Shown here: positions 1-12,500 of the stretch, one piece after another
Layout: each line of letters opens with the position of its first letter
How positions within the stretch are numbered: position 1 is the first letter of the stretch
Assembly (NCBI GenBank): GCA_026874595.1
Contig: CM049306.1
Location: 108,151,142-108,215,141, forward strand
Length of the DNA: 64,000 bases
Source of the DNA: Sipunculus nudus
Taxonomy: Eukaryota > Annelida > Sipuncula > Golfingiida > Sipunculidae
Direction of reading: 5' to 3'
Notes under the pieces: model-generated
What the model was told of the DNA's origin: nothing
The model's input: the letters and a program-made list of their open reading frames with translations, nothing else
Databases searched by the model: none
Made by a program: the position numbers and the translations under genes

Positions 1-129
1 GCTGAGAAATGTGTCAAAGAGCAATGTTCTGATTGGACCCTTGTTCGCTGATCTTTTCACTTTGGGAGACCTTCGATTTTTCCGGATCATGGTTCACACA
101 CAAGATGTAGATTGAGTGTGTAAAATCGG

Positions 130-1350
130 TCAATATGTTTGTACGCAAATTGCCAGAATTTTTTCAGGCAATTTTCAAATGCCTGTATTAAAAAATGAAT
201 AAAATTTTCAGGCATTTTGCAAAATTTACTGAAAAATCAGTCCGCCTATTTGAACTACTGATTGAAATGTCAAAAGAATGAAATATATTATTGTTATATA
301 CAATATCAAAGATTTAAATGACATTTTATTAATTTCATATGCCGTAGTTTTACCAAAAAAATTAATATATTTTACGTCATGTTACTGCATAATTTTATGT
401 TTCATATAATCAAAAGCGACCATTTACCTTAATTCTGGTTATTGCAAAAAATATTTTAAAACTTTTGTTATTCCTGGGAACTTTTTAACTGAAAATATTT
501 GGAAAAACACCCTGGACATTGCTGTCCTCGACTTTAAACATAACGAAAAAAAACCATATTTGAGTAAAAATAACAAGGAATTTTCCCGCTTCAGAAACAA
601 ACAACATATAAAAGTGTTTGGCTTTAAAATACTTGTGGTGGCAAACATGTCCTGAGAACCCCGAATACCATGGAGGAAATATGCATGATTGGAAAAATTG
701 ACTGCTCAGCATTCGAAAAATATAACAGTTTTGCTACTCAAAGAATGTAGAAGGGAAAAAACATTCGGTAATGTTTATTAAGCCAAATCCGTTGTAACTC
801 GCTGAAACATATCTTAATCATGCATGTATTTGATGTAGGCCTAACTGTGGTTATACTTTATCGTTCTTCATCATAAAATTCACATAGTCCTTTTATTACA
901 CATTTTAATGTTTCATTATAATTAATGAAAAGCTTCCTTTAACTTTATTCTGGTTCTTAAATAAGCAAAGATGTGGTCATATATGAGTTGTAAAATAAGT
1001 ATATACCGGTATGTTTATTTCATTAAGTTATAAAAGTGTGCTCATTTCAACTGTATGATTCTGGTTAACCCTGTGTATATATTTTATTATTTGATCAGCA
1101 TTCTTCATAAATAACCTAGAATGAAGAAACAGGCACAAAGTTTACTCAAGAGTAGCTGGTTATATTTTTTGGCAATGCCTGTTTCACAATAATGAGAAAT
1201 GTGAAACAAAAGACTATTTAGAATCGATTCCGTCATTTTGTCAAATAAACTGACCGATTTTTTAGTCAATTTGTAAAATGCCTGACAAATTCAGTCATTA
1301 TTTAAATTGCCTGAAAATTGACTTGAAAATTCAGGAGTTGTCAAAGTTGT
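130..1350. repeat. inverted-repeat-bounded block (probable DNA-element remnant)
   Basis: The left edge (about 147-260, with caggcattttgcaaaat) is an imperfect reverse complement of the right edge (about 1243-1345, with atttgtaaaatgcctga). Inside, similar texts ending taattctggtta / tattctggttctta occur near 370-450 and 890-960, indicating an internal direct duplication of about 520 bp. No coding capacity is visible. Probably a degraded non-autonomous element; exact ends and target duplication are not clear. Confidence 0.45.
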
Positions 1351-2235
1351 CACATTTTTACTTAAACATTTTGTTTTCAAAGGGTAAGGGATCCGGGGAT
1401 GGTGTATGTGCTGAATGTTCATAAATAATTTTAAAATATATATACAGTAGATTGGCGTTTTTCCGAACAATCGGCTTTTCGGGACAAACAACTGAGCAGA
1501 GTATACTCGCAGGAGCATCAGTGATCATTCAAACATTGCTTGTGCATAAGCAGGTGTAGGTGCGCGGCCATATATCATGCGAACCTGGCCATACCAAGGC
1601 CCAGCAGCAGTTAATTCACTCGAACGAGCAATTATGTCATCTACCTGAACTCGCCATCATTCAGCTTATTCATCGTTCAAAAACTCCTTTGCCTTTCATT
1701 CGTTACTGGTCACATGTATATACAGCACTGGCTTCGCCTGTGGTATGTTAAAGAATTTACCGGTCGTCACCAATGGCGATGTAATTTGGCCTTTAAACTT
1801 GCCTCCAGTGAATTTGTTGAAAAAGAGGATACTAACGTTTCTTATTAACAGATTAGACGGATTTTTACAAACCAAGCTGCTCTGCAATAAATCTAATATT
1901 TTTATATATCACGGTGAAGAAGCACGGTGTTCCCGAGATAACATGGCCTTATAGCTTGCTGCCAGACCCTGACCGTCTATCCGAAAGACCGTATTTCGAA
2001 CAAAAAACTTGTGCCCCGATGCTTCTACTGTATTTAATGTCCCTATATGGTTCCAGCCATTCTGATAAGAACTAGTAAAGAAAGTGAAAATTGATTGACC
2101 AGAATTTTCTATGTATACAATCTTAGAGAAAAAAGGTTATTGTGATAACGAAAATTTAACAGTTTCAACATCAATCCAAAAATGTCAATAAACAGGCAGC
2201 GACAGGTGTTAGAAGAAAGGGGTAATATCCGTGAT

Positions 2236-2815
2236 TTTATGGGGTTCGTAAGATACGTGTTTTTTAGGGGTTCGTAATACACGTCACTTTAAGAGGTTCG
2301 AAATGTACATGGTTTTTTGGAGTTCGTAATATACATGGTTTTTAGGTGTGTGGAATATACGTCACTTTTAGGTGTTCGTAATATACGTGGTTTTTAGGTT
2401 TTCGTAATATATACGTGAATTTGAGGGTTCGTAATATACGTGGTTTTTAGGGGTTTGTAATATACGTCACTTTTAAAGGTTCGTAATATACATGGTTTTT
2501 AGGGGTTAGGAATATACGTCACTTTTAGGGGTTCGTAATATACGTGATTTTTTAGGGGTTCGTAATATAAGTGATTTTTTAGGGCTTCGTAATATACGTA
2601 ACTTTTAGGGGTTCGTAATAAACATGGTTTTTAGGGGTTCGTAATATACGTGGTTTTTAGGGGTTCGTAATATTCGTGATTTTATGGCGTTCCTAATATA
2701 AGTGTTTTTTTGGGGGGGTTCGTATAATATACGTGGTATTTAGGGGTTTTTAATATACGTGATTTTTGGGGGTTCGTTATATACGTGGTTTTTAGGGGTT
2801 TGTAATACACGTAAT
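2236..2815. repeat. 26-bp minisatellite, about 22 copies
   Basis: Degenerate tandem copies of a 26-base unit with consensus GGGGTTCGTAATATACGTGG followed by TTTTTA. Two variants of the 3' half alternate irregularly: CGTGGTTTTTAG and CGTCACTTTTAG. Unit length is nearly constant, with occasional 1-3 base insertions. Open frames across it come only from the periodicity. Confidence 0.9.
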
Positions 2816-3458
2816 AGCAAGGTTTTTCCAAAATTTTAGGACAGAAACCAAATTCAAGAATAAAATATAATAAAATTAAAAGAACTTCTAAAACGTCTTT
2901 TCTCTCATTTAGATGCATTTCGGCACCATGCAGGGGTCAGTTATAAATACGGAAGGTGTTTGGGTCATGCAGGCATTAATTGCATGTGAAACCTCTAAAT
3001 ACCAGATGGGTCATGACACTGGCAAAGAATAAATCTTGGTGACAGCAATTGATCACGTGCCTATAATAAAAATTAAGTTAATTGAGTATTAGTATTTAAT
3101 TAATTTTGCTCATTACAGAACGGAAACTTACTCTACATACTCCACACAGAAACGTTTAACTGGAATATAATTCTACGTCCTGAGTAACTGTAGTTTGGAC
3201 ACTCCAAAAGACATTTCAGTCTGTTCCATGTGTATACTCTTACGTCCTGATCCGGGATGGGGGGGGGGGGGGTTATGAAATTATTTACTCGCTTTTCCAA
3301 TATGAACTCCAAATATATTCAAATCAAATATATTTAAGCAAATTTGACTTTCTGTCCAAGACCCCCTTTGTTAAAAATCCTCGAAATTCAGGCGGACGTC
3401 CGTGAAACTAAGTCCCACAGCGGTTGCAATCGTTTTACCCCAGTGATTTATTGTCTCA

Positions 3459-3460
<2 letters not shown>

Positions 3461-3520
<60 letters not shown>
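3461..3520. repeat. (AT)n microsatellite
   Basis: About 60 bases of almost pure AT dinucleotide with one TTT interruption. Confidence 0.97.
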
Positions 3521-3760
3521 GTTGTACAATTTAAAGTATACCAAACCAGTCCATTTTTAAATCTTCTCCGGTTTCAATAAATATAATACACAACAAACGT
3601 GTCATGCAGGTATAAATATGTATAACATAAGCAATAAAAAATCGAATCAAAGAGTTATGGAGAAACGGTTTGCGAGAATAGAATTCTTTCAAAGACTTGT
3701 CTTCAAGGGGCTAGACTGGTCTCAAACGACGCGAAGGCAATTACTTAGTGTTGGTTAGAT

Positions 3761-3966
3761 CAGGGGCGGATCCAGGATTTAGGAAAAGAGGGGTCCAACC
3801 CGAAGGACCAATGTAAACCCTAAAAAAAGGTCCCCAGGTCTGAAAGGGGGGGGGGGGTCCAGGCCGCAAAATTTTGTCTGAAGCCCTTAAAAACGTTGTT
3901 TCTGATGAAAAGGGGGGGGGGGGGTCCGGACCCCCTGGACCCCCCCCCCCCCCGGATCCGCTTCTG
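3761..3966. mobile_element. MITE with CAG...CTG ends, family 1, copy 1
   Basis: Begins CAGGGGCGGATCC and ends GGATCCGCTTCTG, giving roughly 13-base terminal inverted repeats. It is flanked by a 5-bp duplication TAGAT (3756-3760 and 3967-3971). Inside are long G and C runs and the phrase ggtccggaccccctgg. The copy at 23351-23550 has the same two ends in the opposite orientation. CAG termini and a 5-bp duplication would fit the hAT superfamily (hAT5-like), but no transposase is present. Confidence 0.75.
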
Positions 3967-4935
3967 TAGATAATGATCTTTCTTCCAGAGATTAACAGGT
4001 AAAGCCGTTCAGGAAAATATGACCTGTCCTGTGTTGTTATATTCAAACCAACTTTCATCAGAGAACACACAAGAGAGCAGGACCGCATTACGCACAGCTC
4101 AATTATGATAGAATCTTCCAGTCATATAAAGTCATGGACCTTTCCCACGAGCATGCGCACGGCACTCCACGATCGTCTGCCGTGTTCGTCTCCTCTGATC
4201 CAGCATTACCAAGTTTTGCCGATGTTGTTACTGAAACCAATCCAGGCCCTGAAAAGGACCTAATTTTTTAAAATATAATATATTTTTTCTTACTTCCTTC
4301 ATTTAATTAAGATAAACAATTAATATCATTTGTCGATTTCAAACCCAAACACTTAAGAACAGTTGTCGTCAACTGATGCCACTAGTGTGGTGAATAAGGT
4401 CCATTGTTCCCACTTTTTTGTGCATGCTTGAATAAATTAACATAAATTAAATAGAACCAATTAATTAAAGAGTAAAAAAACTCTTATGAATTAAAAAATC
4501 AAAATAATGTTTAATTTGTTAAGGAACGGGCAACGTTTGCACCAGGGTAAACCCTCTGAAATTAACCATACCACGCATTTTACCCATTCTTGGTGTGGTG
4601 CAAAATATTGTCTACAACCGTACCAGCGCTACATCTGTTGGCGACAAATGAAACTGGGTGTTCAGGTCTATTATGCAGACGATACAATTTATTATTTTTT
4701 TATATATATAAATCAACAGATAAAAGTTAAAACCTACACTATATGTAATGGTGAAGTCCATGTATAAGCCTATTTGATATTACTTGATATATCTCAACAA
4801 ACCCGCTATTCTGGGTCATTTGATCCGAACACAAGCAGACGACGGTAACCTGGTAACGGGCTGGTCACATGCACGTGAAAAAAAGGTGTGCCGTGTTTGT
4901 CTTTGGTCCCAGTGTTGTATTTAAGAGAGACAGGT
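3967..4935. other. 3' flank and 3'UTR of glass, otherwise featureless
   Basis: AT-rich DNA with no open frame that looks coding. The part nearest the stop codon (about 4670-4935) is probably glass 3'UTR. Confidence 0.5.
4688..4693 (-). terminator. candidate polyadenylation signal of glass
   Basis: AATAAA on the minus strand (plus TTTATT), about 245 bases after the glass stop codon. It is the first canonical hexamer I find in a sensible position, but such hexamers are frequent in AT-rich DNA. Confidence 0.4.
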
Positions 4936-5269
4936 TTATGCGTTACTGTTGTTGTGTATGCGCATGTGTCTGTTCAGATTCCCTGACTGGGAGAACCTCA
5001 GGAGACAGAGTTTGCACTGATAAGGTTTCTCTCCAGAATGGATCCGGAGATGCTTTGTAAGCGTTGAACTGTCAGAGAACGCCTTCTTGCACAGACGACA
5101 CCGGTATGGCCTCTCCCCGGAGTGAGTGCGCATGTGCGTGGTTACAGAGGAACTCTGGGAAAACCGCCGGTCACACACCGGGCACCGGAAGGGCTTCTCC
5201 CCGGAATGTGTTCGTAGATGGGCCGTCAGGTTGGCCGCTTGTGAGAAGGACTTCCCGCATGTACTGCAC
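4936..5269 (-). CDS. gl: glass terminal coding exon (zinc fingers 2-5)
   Basis: The acceptor reads ttttttaaacag at 5270-5281 (minus). The first exon base, G5269, completes a Lys codon split across the intron (AA|G), so the finger 1 to finger 2 linker HSGEKPYK is restored. The exon encodes four consecutive 28-residue finger units and ends ...[10 protein letters not shown] with TAA at 4938-4936. All zinc ligands are present. Four fingers on one exon with the intron in the preceding linker is a clear structural marker for mapping orthologues. Confidence 0.92.
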
Positions 5270-8200
5270 CTGTTTAAAAAAATGTTTTTGATATTGATCA
5301 GCATTTGTAGGAGAAATAATCGAAGCTTTAAAAAATACACCTATAGATACACACTTAATACAATATTGATACAACTGCTAATTGCAGTTTATAACTTTCC
5401 AAAGAAACAATACACAAAAAAAAAACAAGTATATAGGCTAACAAAAGAGGACATTTTATATTAGTGACATAAGTGAGCAAGGAACATGATTGCTGTGCAT
5501 TTCCTATAACTATTGGTTTAAATTTGATGTTGCCTATAGTGAAAATACACACATAACTGCCCGATGTATGTTAATAGTACATTGTATATTATCAGACGGA
5601 ATGAAACAAGCTATATATATAGGGCTAAGTGAATTTCATGTAAAACCTCCTATTTTACTAGAACTGCAATACTTTACGGTATAGAGCTTCACGGCTGAAT
5701 GTTCGTTAGAAACACCACATTAAAAGTTATGAAAATATTTGCATTTTTTTCATAAGTTTATTTTTCTGTGGTAAATTTGCCTTGTGAGTTTGAATAATTA
5801 TGTTGATTAACGACATATTAAACCTTAAGTGATGCAAACAATACGACGACACCCATGTTAATTAGACTGCATGCATGTTTTCTGTGACTTCGCAGGAATT
5901 ATATTCTGGGATTCCAGACAAACTTAATTATAACTAATCTGGTTTTATGAATTATAAGCAATATATTTTACGTTAAGATTTTATACCAGCTTAAGTAGCA
6001 ACAAATACCGCTGATTATGATGATGATGATCTATTACAATAACACCATATGTACTAAATCCAGATCCGGGAATATTAACGAGTTCGGCTTCGTACCCGTT
6101 TTTGCCTACTTGGACACGCGTGTATAAGACCAATAGTATAATCTGTAGCACATTCGGGAAAAACTATTAAGAGTAATTGAAATGTACTTATCAAAACTGT
6201 TTTGTCCACTCTTTATTCCGAATATTCGAATGTCCTTACTTGTAGGGTTTTTCCCCGGAGTGGGTACGTAGGTGCGTCTTGAGGGTGCTGGGCCGGGCGT
6301 ACGTCTTGCCACAGATCCTACACAGGTTGATCTTGGCGTGGTCGGGTGCCATCATGCCCGTGGGGGTCGGAGGTTTAGAGCGGCGTAGCTGGGCGTGGAA
6401 GGAGTACAGACGTGACACGCTCTGGTACTGGGGCTCCTCGCAGGCCGTCCGATAGTACATGTCCCCGTGGTCAACCTCCCGGGTGTCGGGGATACCGTAC
6501 CCACCGCAGTAAGCCTGGTTGGGCGGGCTGTACGCCGGGTAGTTTGTTTGCACATGTATGTTGGGGCTGGGAGGACGCGGGCACTGGGTAGGGGCGTACC
6601 CCTGAGGGGCGGGGGCTCCCCAGGGGTCCTGGAAGTTGGCTTGGGGCATCCCAACGTTCATGCTCATGGAGACATTGACGCTCATGGATGGGAACATGTT
6701 GGTTTGTGTCTGAGTCCCCGTAGTGTTTGTTGTGATGTTGTCCATCCCACACTGCGGGTTGTACTGCAAACTGTGGCCGTACGTTACCAGGCCCTGTCCG
6801 TGTCCCCCCATGGAGGGAGCCAGCCCGCCCCCCGGGCAAGGACCGTGGGGCGACAGGGATTGAGCCAAGTGAGAGAAACCGGGCGACAGTGGCGACATCT
6901 GTCCGTTCATTGAGGGCCGCACCACAGCGTGTTTCAGCGAGAGCAGAGCGTCAGCAATGTCGGAGGAACCTCGCTCTTTCATTGGAGGAAGCTCTCTGGA
7001 AACAAAACATAATAGATGAGATTTAAATTATTCGGCAGTTGAGATATGTGTGACGATGATACTACTAATCTGGACAATATGTCTTTTAGGTGTCGTAATA
7101 ATGTCTTTCAACCTGTCTCAGACAGACATGCCAACACGTGCAACGGAAAGGAATGTTTCATTTTGTACCAGTCCTTTGGACAGGTGAACACCTAGATTTT
7201 TCCAAATTAGTAGCTGATATGTAGAAACAAAAATGACACAAAAACGAAATATTTTACAGGTGGTGTTCCACCGACTCCCTGTATTTCCTTTATTTTCCTA
7301 TAAAATGGTCTATCATTTCTTATACTTTCCGGTATTTATATATATAGGCCCTCATCTCCTATATATAAGGATTTTTTTTTTCATCGCACAGTCCTGTTTC
7401 CGATATAACAGTGATACTAATGAAAACATTAGATTCTTTTTGCATGCCGCAAGTGTGCATGTATATAGAATGCCATGTATAAGATGCATGGCAGAATCAG
7501 GTTAACACTGAGCAAAGTGTGACTGAAAGTTTGATATGATGGTAGGATGTCTCTTTAGCGGAAAGACATTTTTTTTACGGTGAGGCAAACCTGTATCAAT
7601 GGGTTAACATTTCAGAGTATAACGAACCCTGTCTTTTATACGTTTCAGGTAAAACTCAATCTATTATAAGTAGCTCATCCCCAGGGACGCAATTTTCATT
7701 ACCAATGTGAGAGCTCTAGGACGGGACGGATTTCTTTTAATATGAAGAATTTCACAGTGTCTTGGAAAGGAATCATATCACATTATCGGTCATTTTACTA
7801 TTTGATTTATTTCTGATACACTGCATGCATTTCAATGATATATTAGGAAATCTGCGATACTCTAACACATTTTTGTTAATAATTTGTATTTATAACTAAC
7901 TGTCATGAGAGCCTTTATTAAAAGTGTGTGTGTGTGGGGGGGGGGGGGGGGGGGGTGTAATGGAATAAATCACATTTACCCTGGAGGGCGGGGACAAATG
8001 TTTTCAGTGGATCGCGACTGTCGTGTGTGCATGTACCGGCTGAGGGGACTGGACGTTCCCCTTTTCTACGGCGTATAGTATATTTTTGAAATTTTTAATT
8101 AAAATTTAATCAATATCAATTTGAGAATAAAAGACAGGGGATATAAACGCACCAGAAACTAACAAGAAGTAAAATTTCTGTCCTTTAACTTCTAATCTAT

Positions 8201-9535
8201 AAAACCTGCATGTTTTATTAAATGTGAAGAGTTTCACAGTGTCCTGGAAACGGAGGAATCATATGATCAAATGATCGGTCATTTTGCTATTTGATTTATT
8301 TCTGCATTTCATCAATATTTGAGGAAATCTGCGATTCTGTGACCCATTTTGTTAACAATTTGTATTTATTACTGATTGTCGCGAGACCCTATATATTAAA
8401 AGTGTGTGTGTGGGGGGGGGGGGGGGGCATGTCACCTATTACTCAACAAATTGCTCCCATGCGCGCGAATAATGATTAATATAATATATAACATTCTTGA
8501 ATCATTCAAGACCTCCAATGATGGCTAAAAAAATTGTTTAAATATTCTTAGGGGTATTTTCATGCGAGAGGAAGGTGCATTGTTCCTTCATCGTATGCAG
8601 AAAAAAATGTACTCAAAAGCAAGTTGGATCATGTAAATTGTGTGCCAACAAACAAAGTATATATTACAAAGTATACCTAGCTCGAAGAGGATTAATTCTG
8701 TATGGTACAGGCATAACGCACATGGGGACATTGAGAAAAAAAAGGAGAAAAAAAGAAGTAAAGAAAAAAAAACTAAACAATACATGCATGTGAGAAATTA
8801 AACATTTTTCGGTTGTATATACATAACATGCAATGTTAAAATTCCCGAAGAAGAAAAATTGAGAAAATATTTATAGAAACATTTTCAAAGTAAAATATAT
8901 ATATTTTGCTGTTTTTGTATAAGTAACAATTTTTTATTCAATAAATGATATATTTCACAAATTATAAATTCCTTTTACCATTTACTGGAATTTTATATTT
9001 CGATCTCCATGACAGTAGAACAGTAGATCAGGTTTTCACAAAGTAGAATATTCTCGAAATTCAGGAGGTTTATTAAAAAGTTATCTGATTAATACAAATT
9101 ATTCGATAAAAAAAAATTAATAATATTTAACAGTTTTTCTGGAATGAAAAATAATAATAAACTATATATGAAAACATAATTTGAAAATTTGCACCAGAAC
9201 TGTTTAAAGTATGTTTATCACTACATTTCATAAAATATACATTATTATAACAACTTTCAGAGTCATATTAACTTAAAAAGGTTCGTTTATTATATAAGGA
9301 TAATTTTTTTGGCTCAGCTAAAACCTAAAGGATTAATCACTCAACATGGTCGATGAAACACCAAGGGAAATATAAAATTTAACATTTTTACATTTTCAAA
9401 GACAGTTATATATGCACGTTCAAAACAATTATCTGTACATCTATACATTTATGAATATTAAATTATACTATAAATAATATATAATCAAATCATACAAACA
9501 ATAAATCATATTAGAAAGCGTATAAAAATTGAAAA

Positions 9536-9585
<50 letters not shown>

Positions 9586-12500
9586 TTTTCATCTTAAACC
9601 CATTAAATTTGTTGAAGTTATAGCTTTTGAAAAAGTGAAAATACAGGGTTTTCTCACCATGGACATTTAATAAATATGAACTATGTGATTGTTCAGCTGA
9701 ACCAATGCCAATTTAAGAAATGTTCCGAATCAATGTGCTATATATGTTAAACATCTCTTCCGATTTCTATACAATTCAATCGTAATTAAGAAAAATTACA
9801 GACTTATTCTTTTCAAATTAAGTACAATGATAACTCAAATCCAAATTGACCCCAGGCCGGCTCGTAATACGCTGAAATAAGCAGTAAATAATCCGAAAAA
9901 TAAATAAATAAAGAAATATCGTTATATGTGCTAACATGAGTGAATTTACTCTCGGTTTTTTAAAACAAAAAGGTTATACTGCTTGGTTTGTCAAGAATTT
10001 CTCTGTAATCTCTATATCCTTTGGCACTAACAGGTTTTGGACCCCTGAGACACACCTGATACTATAGAATGACATCAGTTTCCCTATCTGATGATGGCGT
10101 ATCTATCCTCAAATCAAACAACGCACGCCGCTCCCTTGATCCCCATAACGGTATTTAATGTTTACATTACGGCTGTAAAACAAATTGAAGCCGGGCCTCG
10201 TGTTCAAGCCCTCTTTGGCCCCTGTCCCCGGCACTACAACTCTTTGAACCCCCGTGTGTGACGGTCCCCCTCGGCGGTCGGGTTTCCCTCTCCCGTGCGT
10301 GTTTTCAGACTGTTTAACTGGCCATGAACGCGTCCCGACCATATTTCACGCTGTTACCTAACTAAGAGATACAGCCCGCGGTCAAAGGTCACGCTACCAC
10401 CTGAACACTTAACCCCTCATGGCACGATCAGTAGATTCTCAAAATTTAAGGGAAAGTGTTTCAAATCAACAATGTGTGTGCATTCAGAACGTGTCATATA
10501 TACATCACCTTATTTTTCTTTATAACAATGATTATCAAGCACATAGTAATTTTCCCCAAAGAAAAAACAAAGTCATGCGGACTTTAAACCATATATAAAT
10601 TAAATCATCCAGATATTGAGGTCCCTTTTTTACAGTATCTCGATCTGAATTGCCTGGATATTTATTAAGTATATAATATATAATATATATAAAACTTTTG
10701 CAAGGTCGATTATAAAATAAATATACACGGAATATATATATATATCATTCCTCAAAGATTCCTGATAGAAGAGACCGAAAAGAATTTATTTTCAGCTTTT
10801 CTTTTATTTCTTTTGTTGTATAAATACTGCTTTGTTTTATAGATAACGTCAACAATATCTTTTTTTTAATTTTAAATCCAATTTGGTTGATAAATTTTCT
10901 ACGCAGTACATGTTTGACAGAGCAAAGTCGAGGTGAATATTTCAATTTATTTTCATCTCATCTTCAATTAAATTTTGTTCTTTATTCATGTTAATATGCA
11001 TGGTGTGTGTAATGAAAATAAATTGCTGATATGTGAAAATGTAAGACTGTTTAGTTACGGTGACGATTTTATTCATCGTTTGCATCTATAATTCCAAAAC
11101 AGCGATAGAATGTGTTTAAATGATATATTAATTAAGAGAGAAGAAAATGTTGCCTCGGATTTTCTACAATTGATGTATTGTGCCATATGTAATTAAAACT
11201 GCAACTGCTTCAATAACACTGTCATTACCTCTGTTATTGCCAATAATAGTATATAACATATACACTTCAACTCCGTACTCCCATGCATGCATGCTTGGTA
11301 GCACCATTGCTTATGATAAACTAAAAATAATAACAACATTTATAGAAATTTATTTTTTTTATTTTTTTTTTTAAATATCAAGTAAATTTATCTGATAGTT
11401 AAAATTGCCCTTATATATTTATTGGGAATGACTATAATGTGTACGTAATATATAGACACTTTTCTGCTGGGATTTAGAAGTACTTTCATGAATAATATCA
11501 TCTATACTTCATGGCTAGAATAATCCTGCATGAGAGATATCAAGCTGTGACGCCTTCAACCGTACGTACAGGGGAGGGAATGACGCCGTGAATGGTGACG
11601 TAATATGGCGTCAGTGAGGAGCGCGCGTCACATGGTCGGCCTGACGCGCACTCATAGGTCAGTACACAAACGACAAACAACACCACTGTCAGGAGGGAAG
11701 CCTGAGACATTTCGGGTTTCTTCGTCGAAGCTCAAGGAACATGAGAATAATATAGTATATGTATCATTCACCCGACCATAAAGCTAGTGTCAAACATGCC
11801 ACCCCTGACCATGTTACACTGTAAACATGTGTTGTTTGTTTCTGTCGCATTGTCTAGGATTCCTTTGTTTAAATCATCTAAATCTACAAAGTACTAAAAA
11901 TTTGGAAGAATTCTAGTCTTGTATCATTTTAAAAAATATGTTTTTTAATATATAATACAATTAATTATTTATGTACTATTATTCATATACATATATTTAT
12001 GTACTTCAATACTTATCGTTAATTTTTAAAATTTATTTGAAAAAAAAGATAACCATTTTTGATAAAATGATAAAATGCTATTTTACTAAAAGGCTGGCTT
12101 AACGGTTTTTGTCGTAGTTCCATGTGTAAAATATCGCTTTAAAAATGTGAACATTCTTAAAATATAATTCTCTCATTGTTTGGTTTAATTCAAAGAATAA
12201 TAATAATAATATTAATAATAATAATAATAATAATCATAATAATAATAATAATAACTAAATCTTTCAAACTATCAAAATTTTATTAATTTTTTTTAAAACA
12301 TGTTTTACTGTTTAGATTATTATCAATTCAAAGAAAAATATATAGATATGTAAAGTGTTATTCAAATTTAAATTCTAACTGATTTTTACCCCTTAATTTA
12401 ACCATGGTGGTATGATTTATATAACTCAATGATTTAATAAATTATATAACTGTGGTGATATAAGCTTTTGTGCAAATAAACATATACACATATATAGTTA

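Noticed and set aside
6352-6913. Long open frames on both strands opposite or out of phase with the glass exon
   Set aside because: GC-rich shadows of the real glass frame, which is fixed by five zinc fingers and splice phase.
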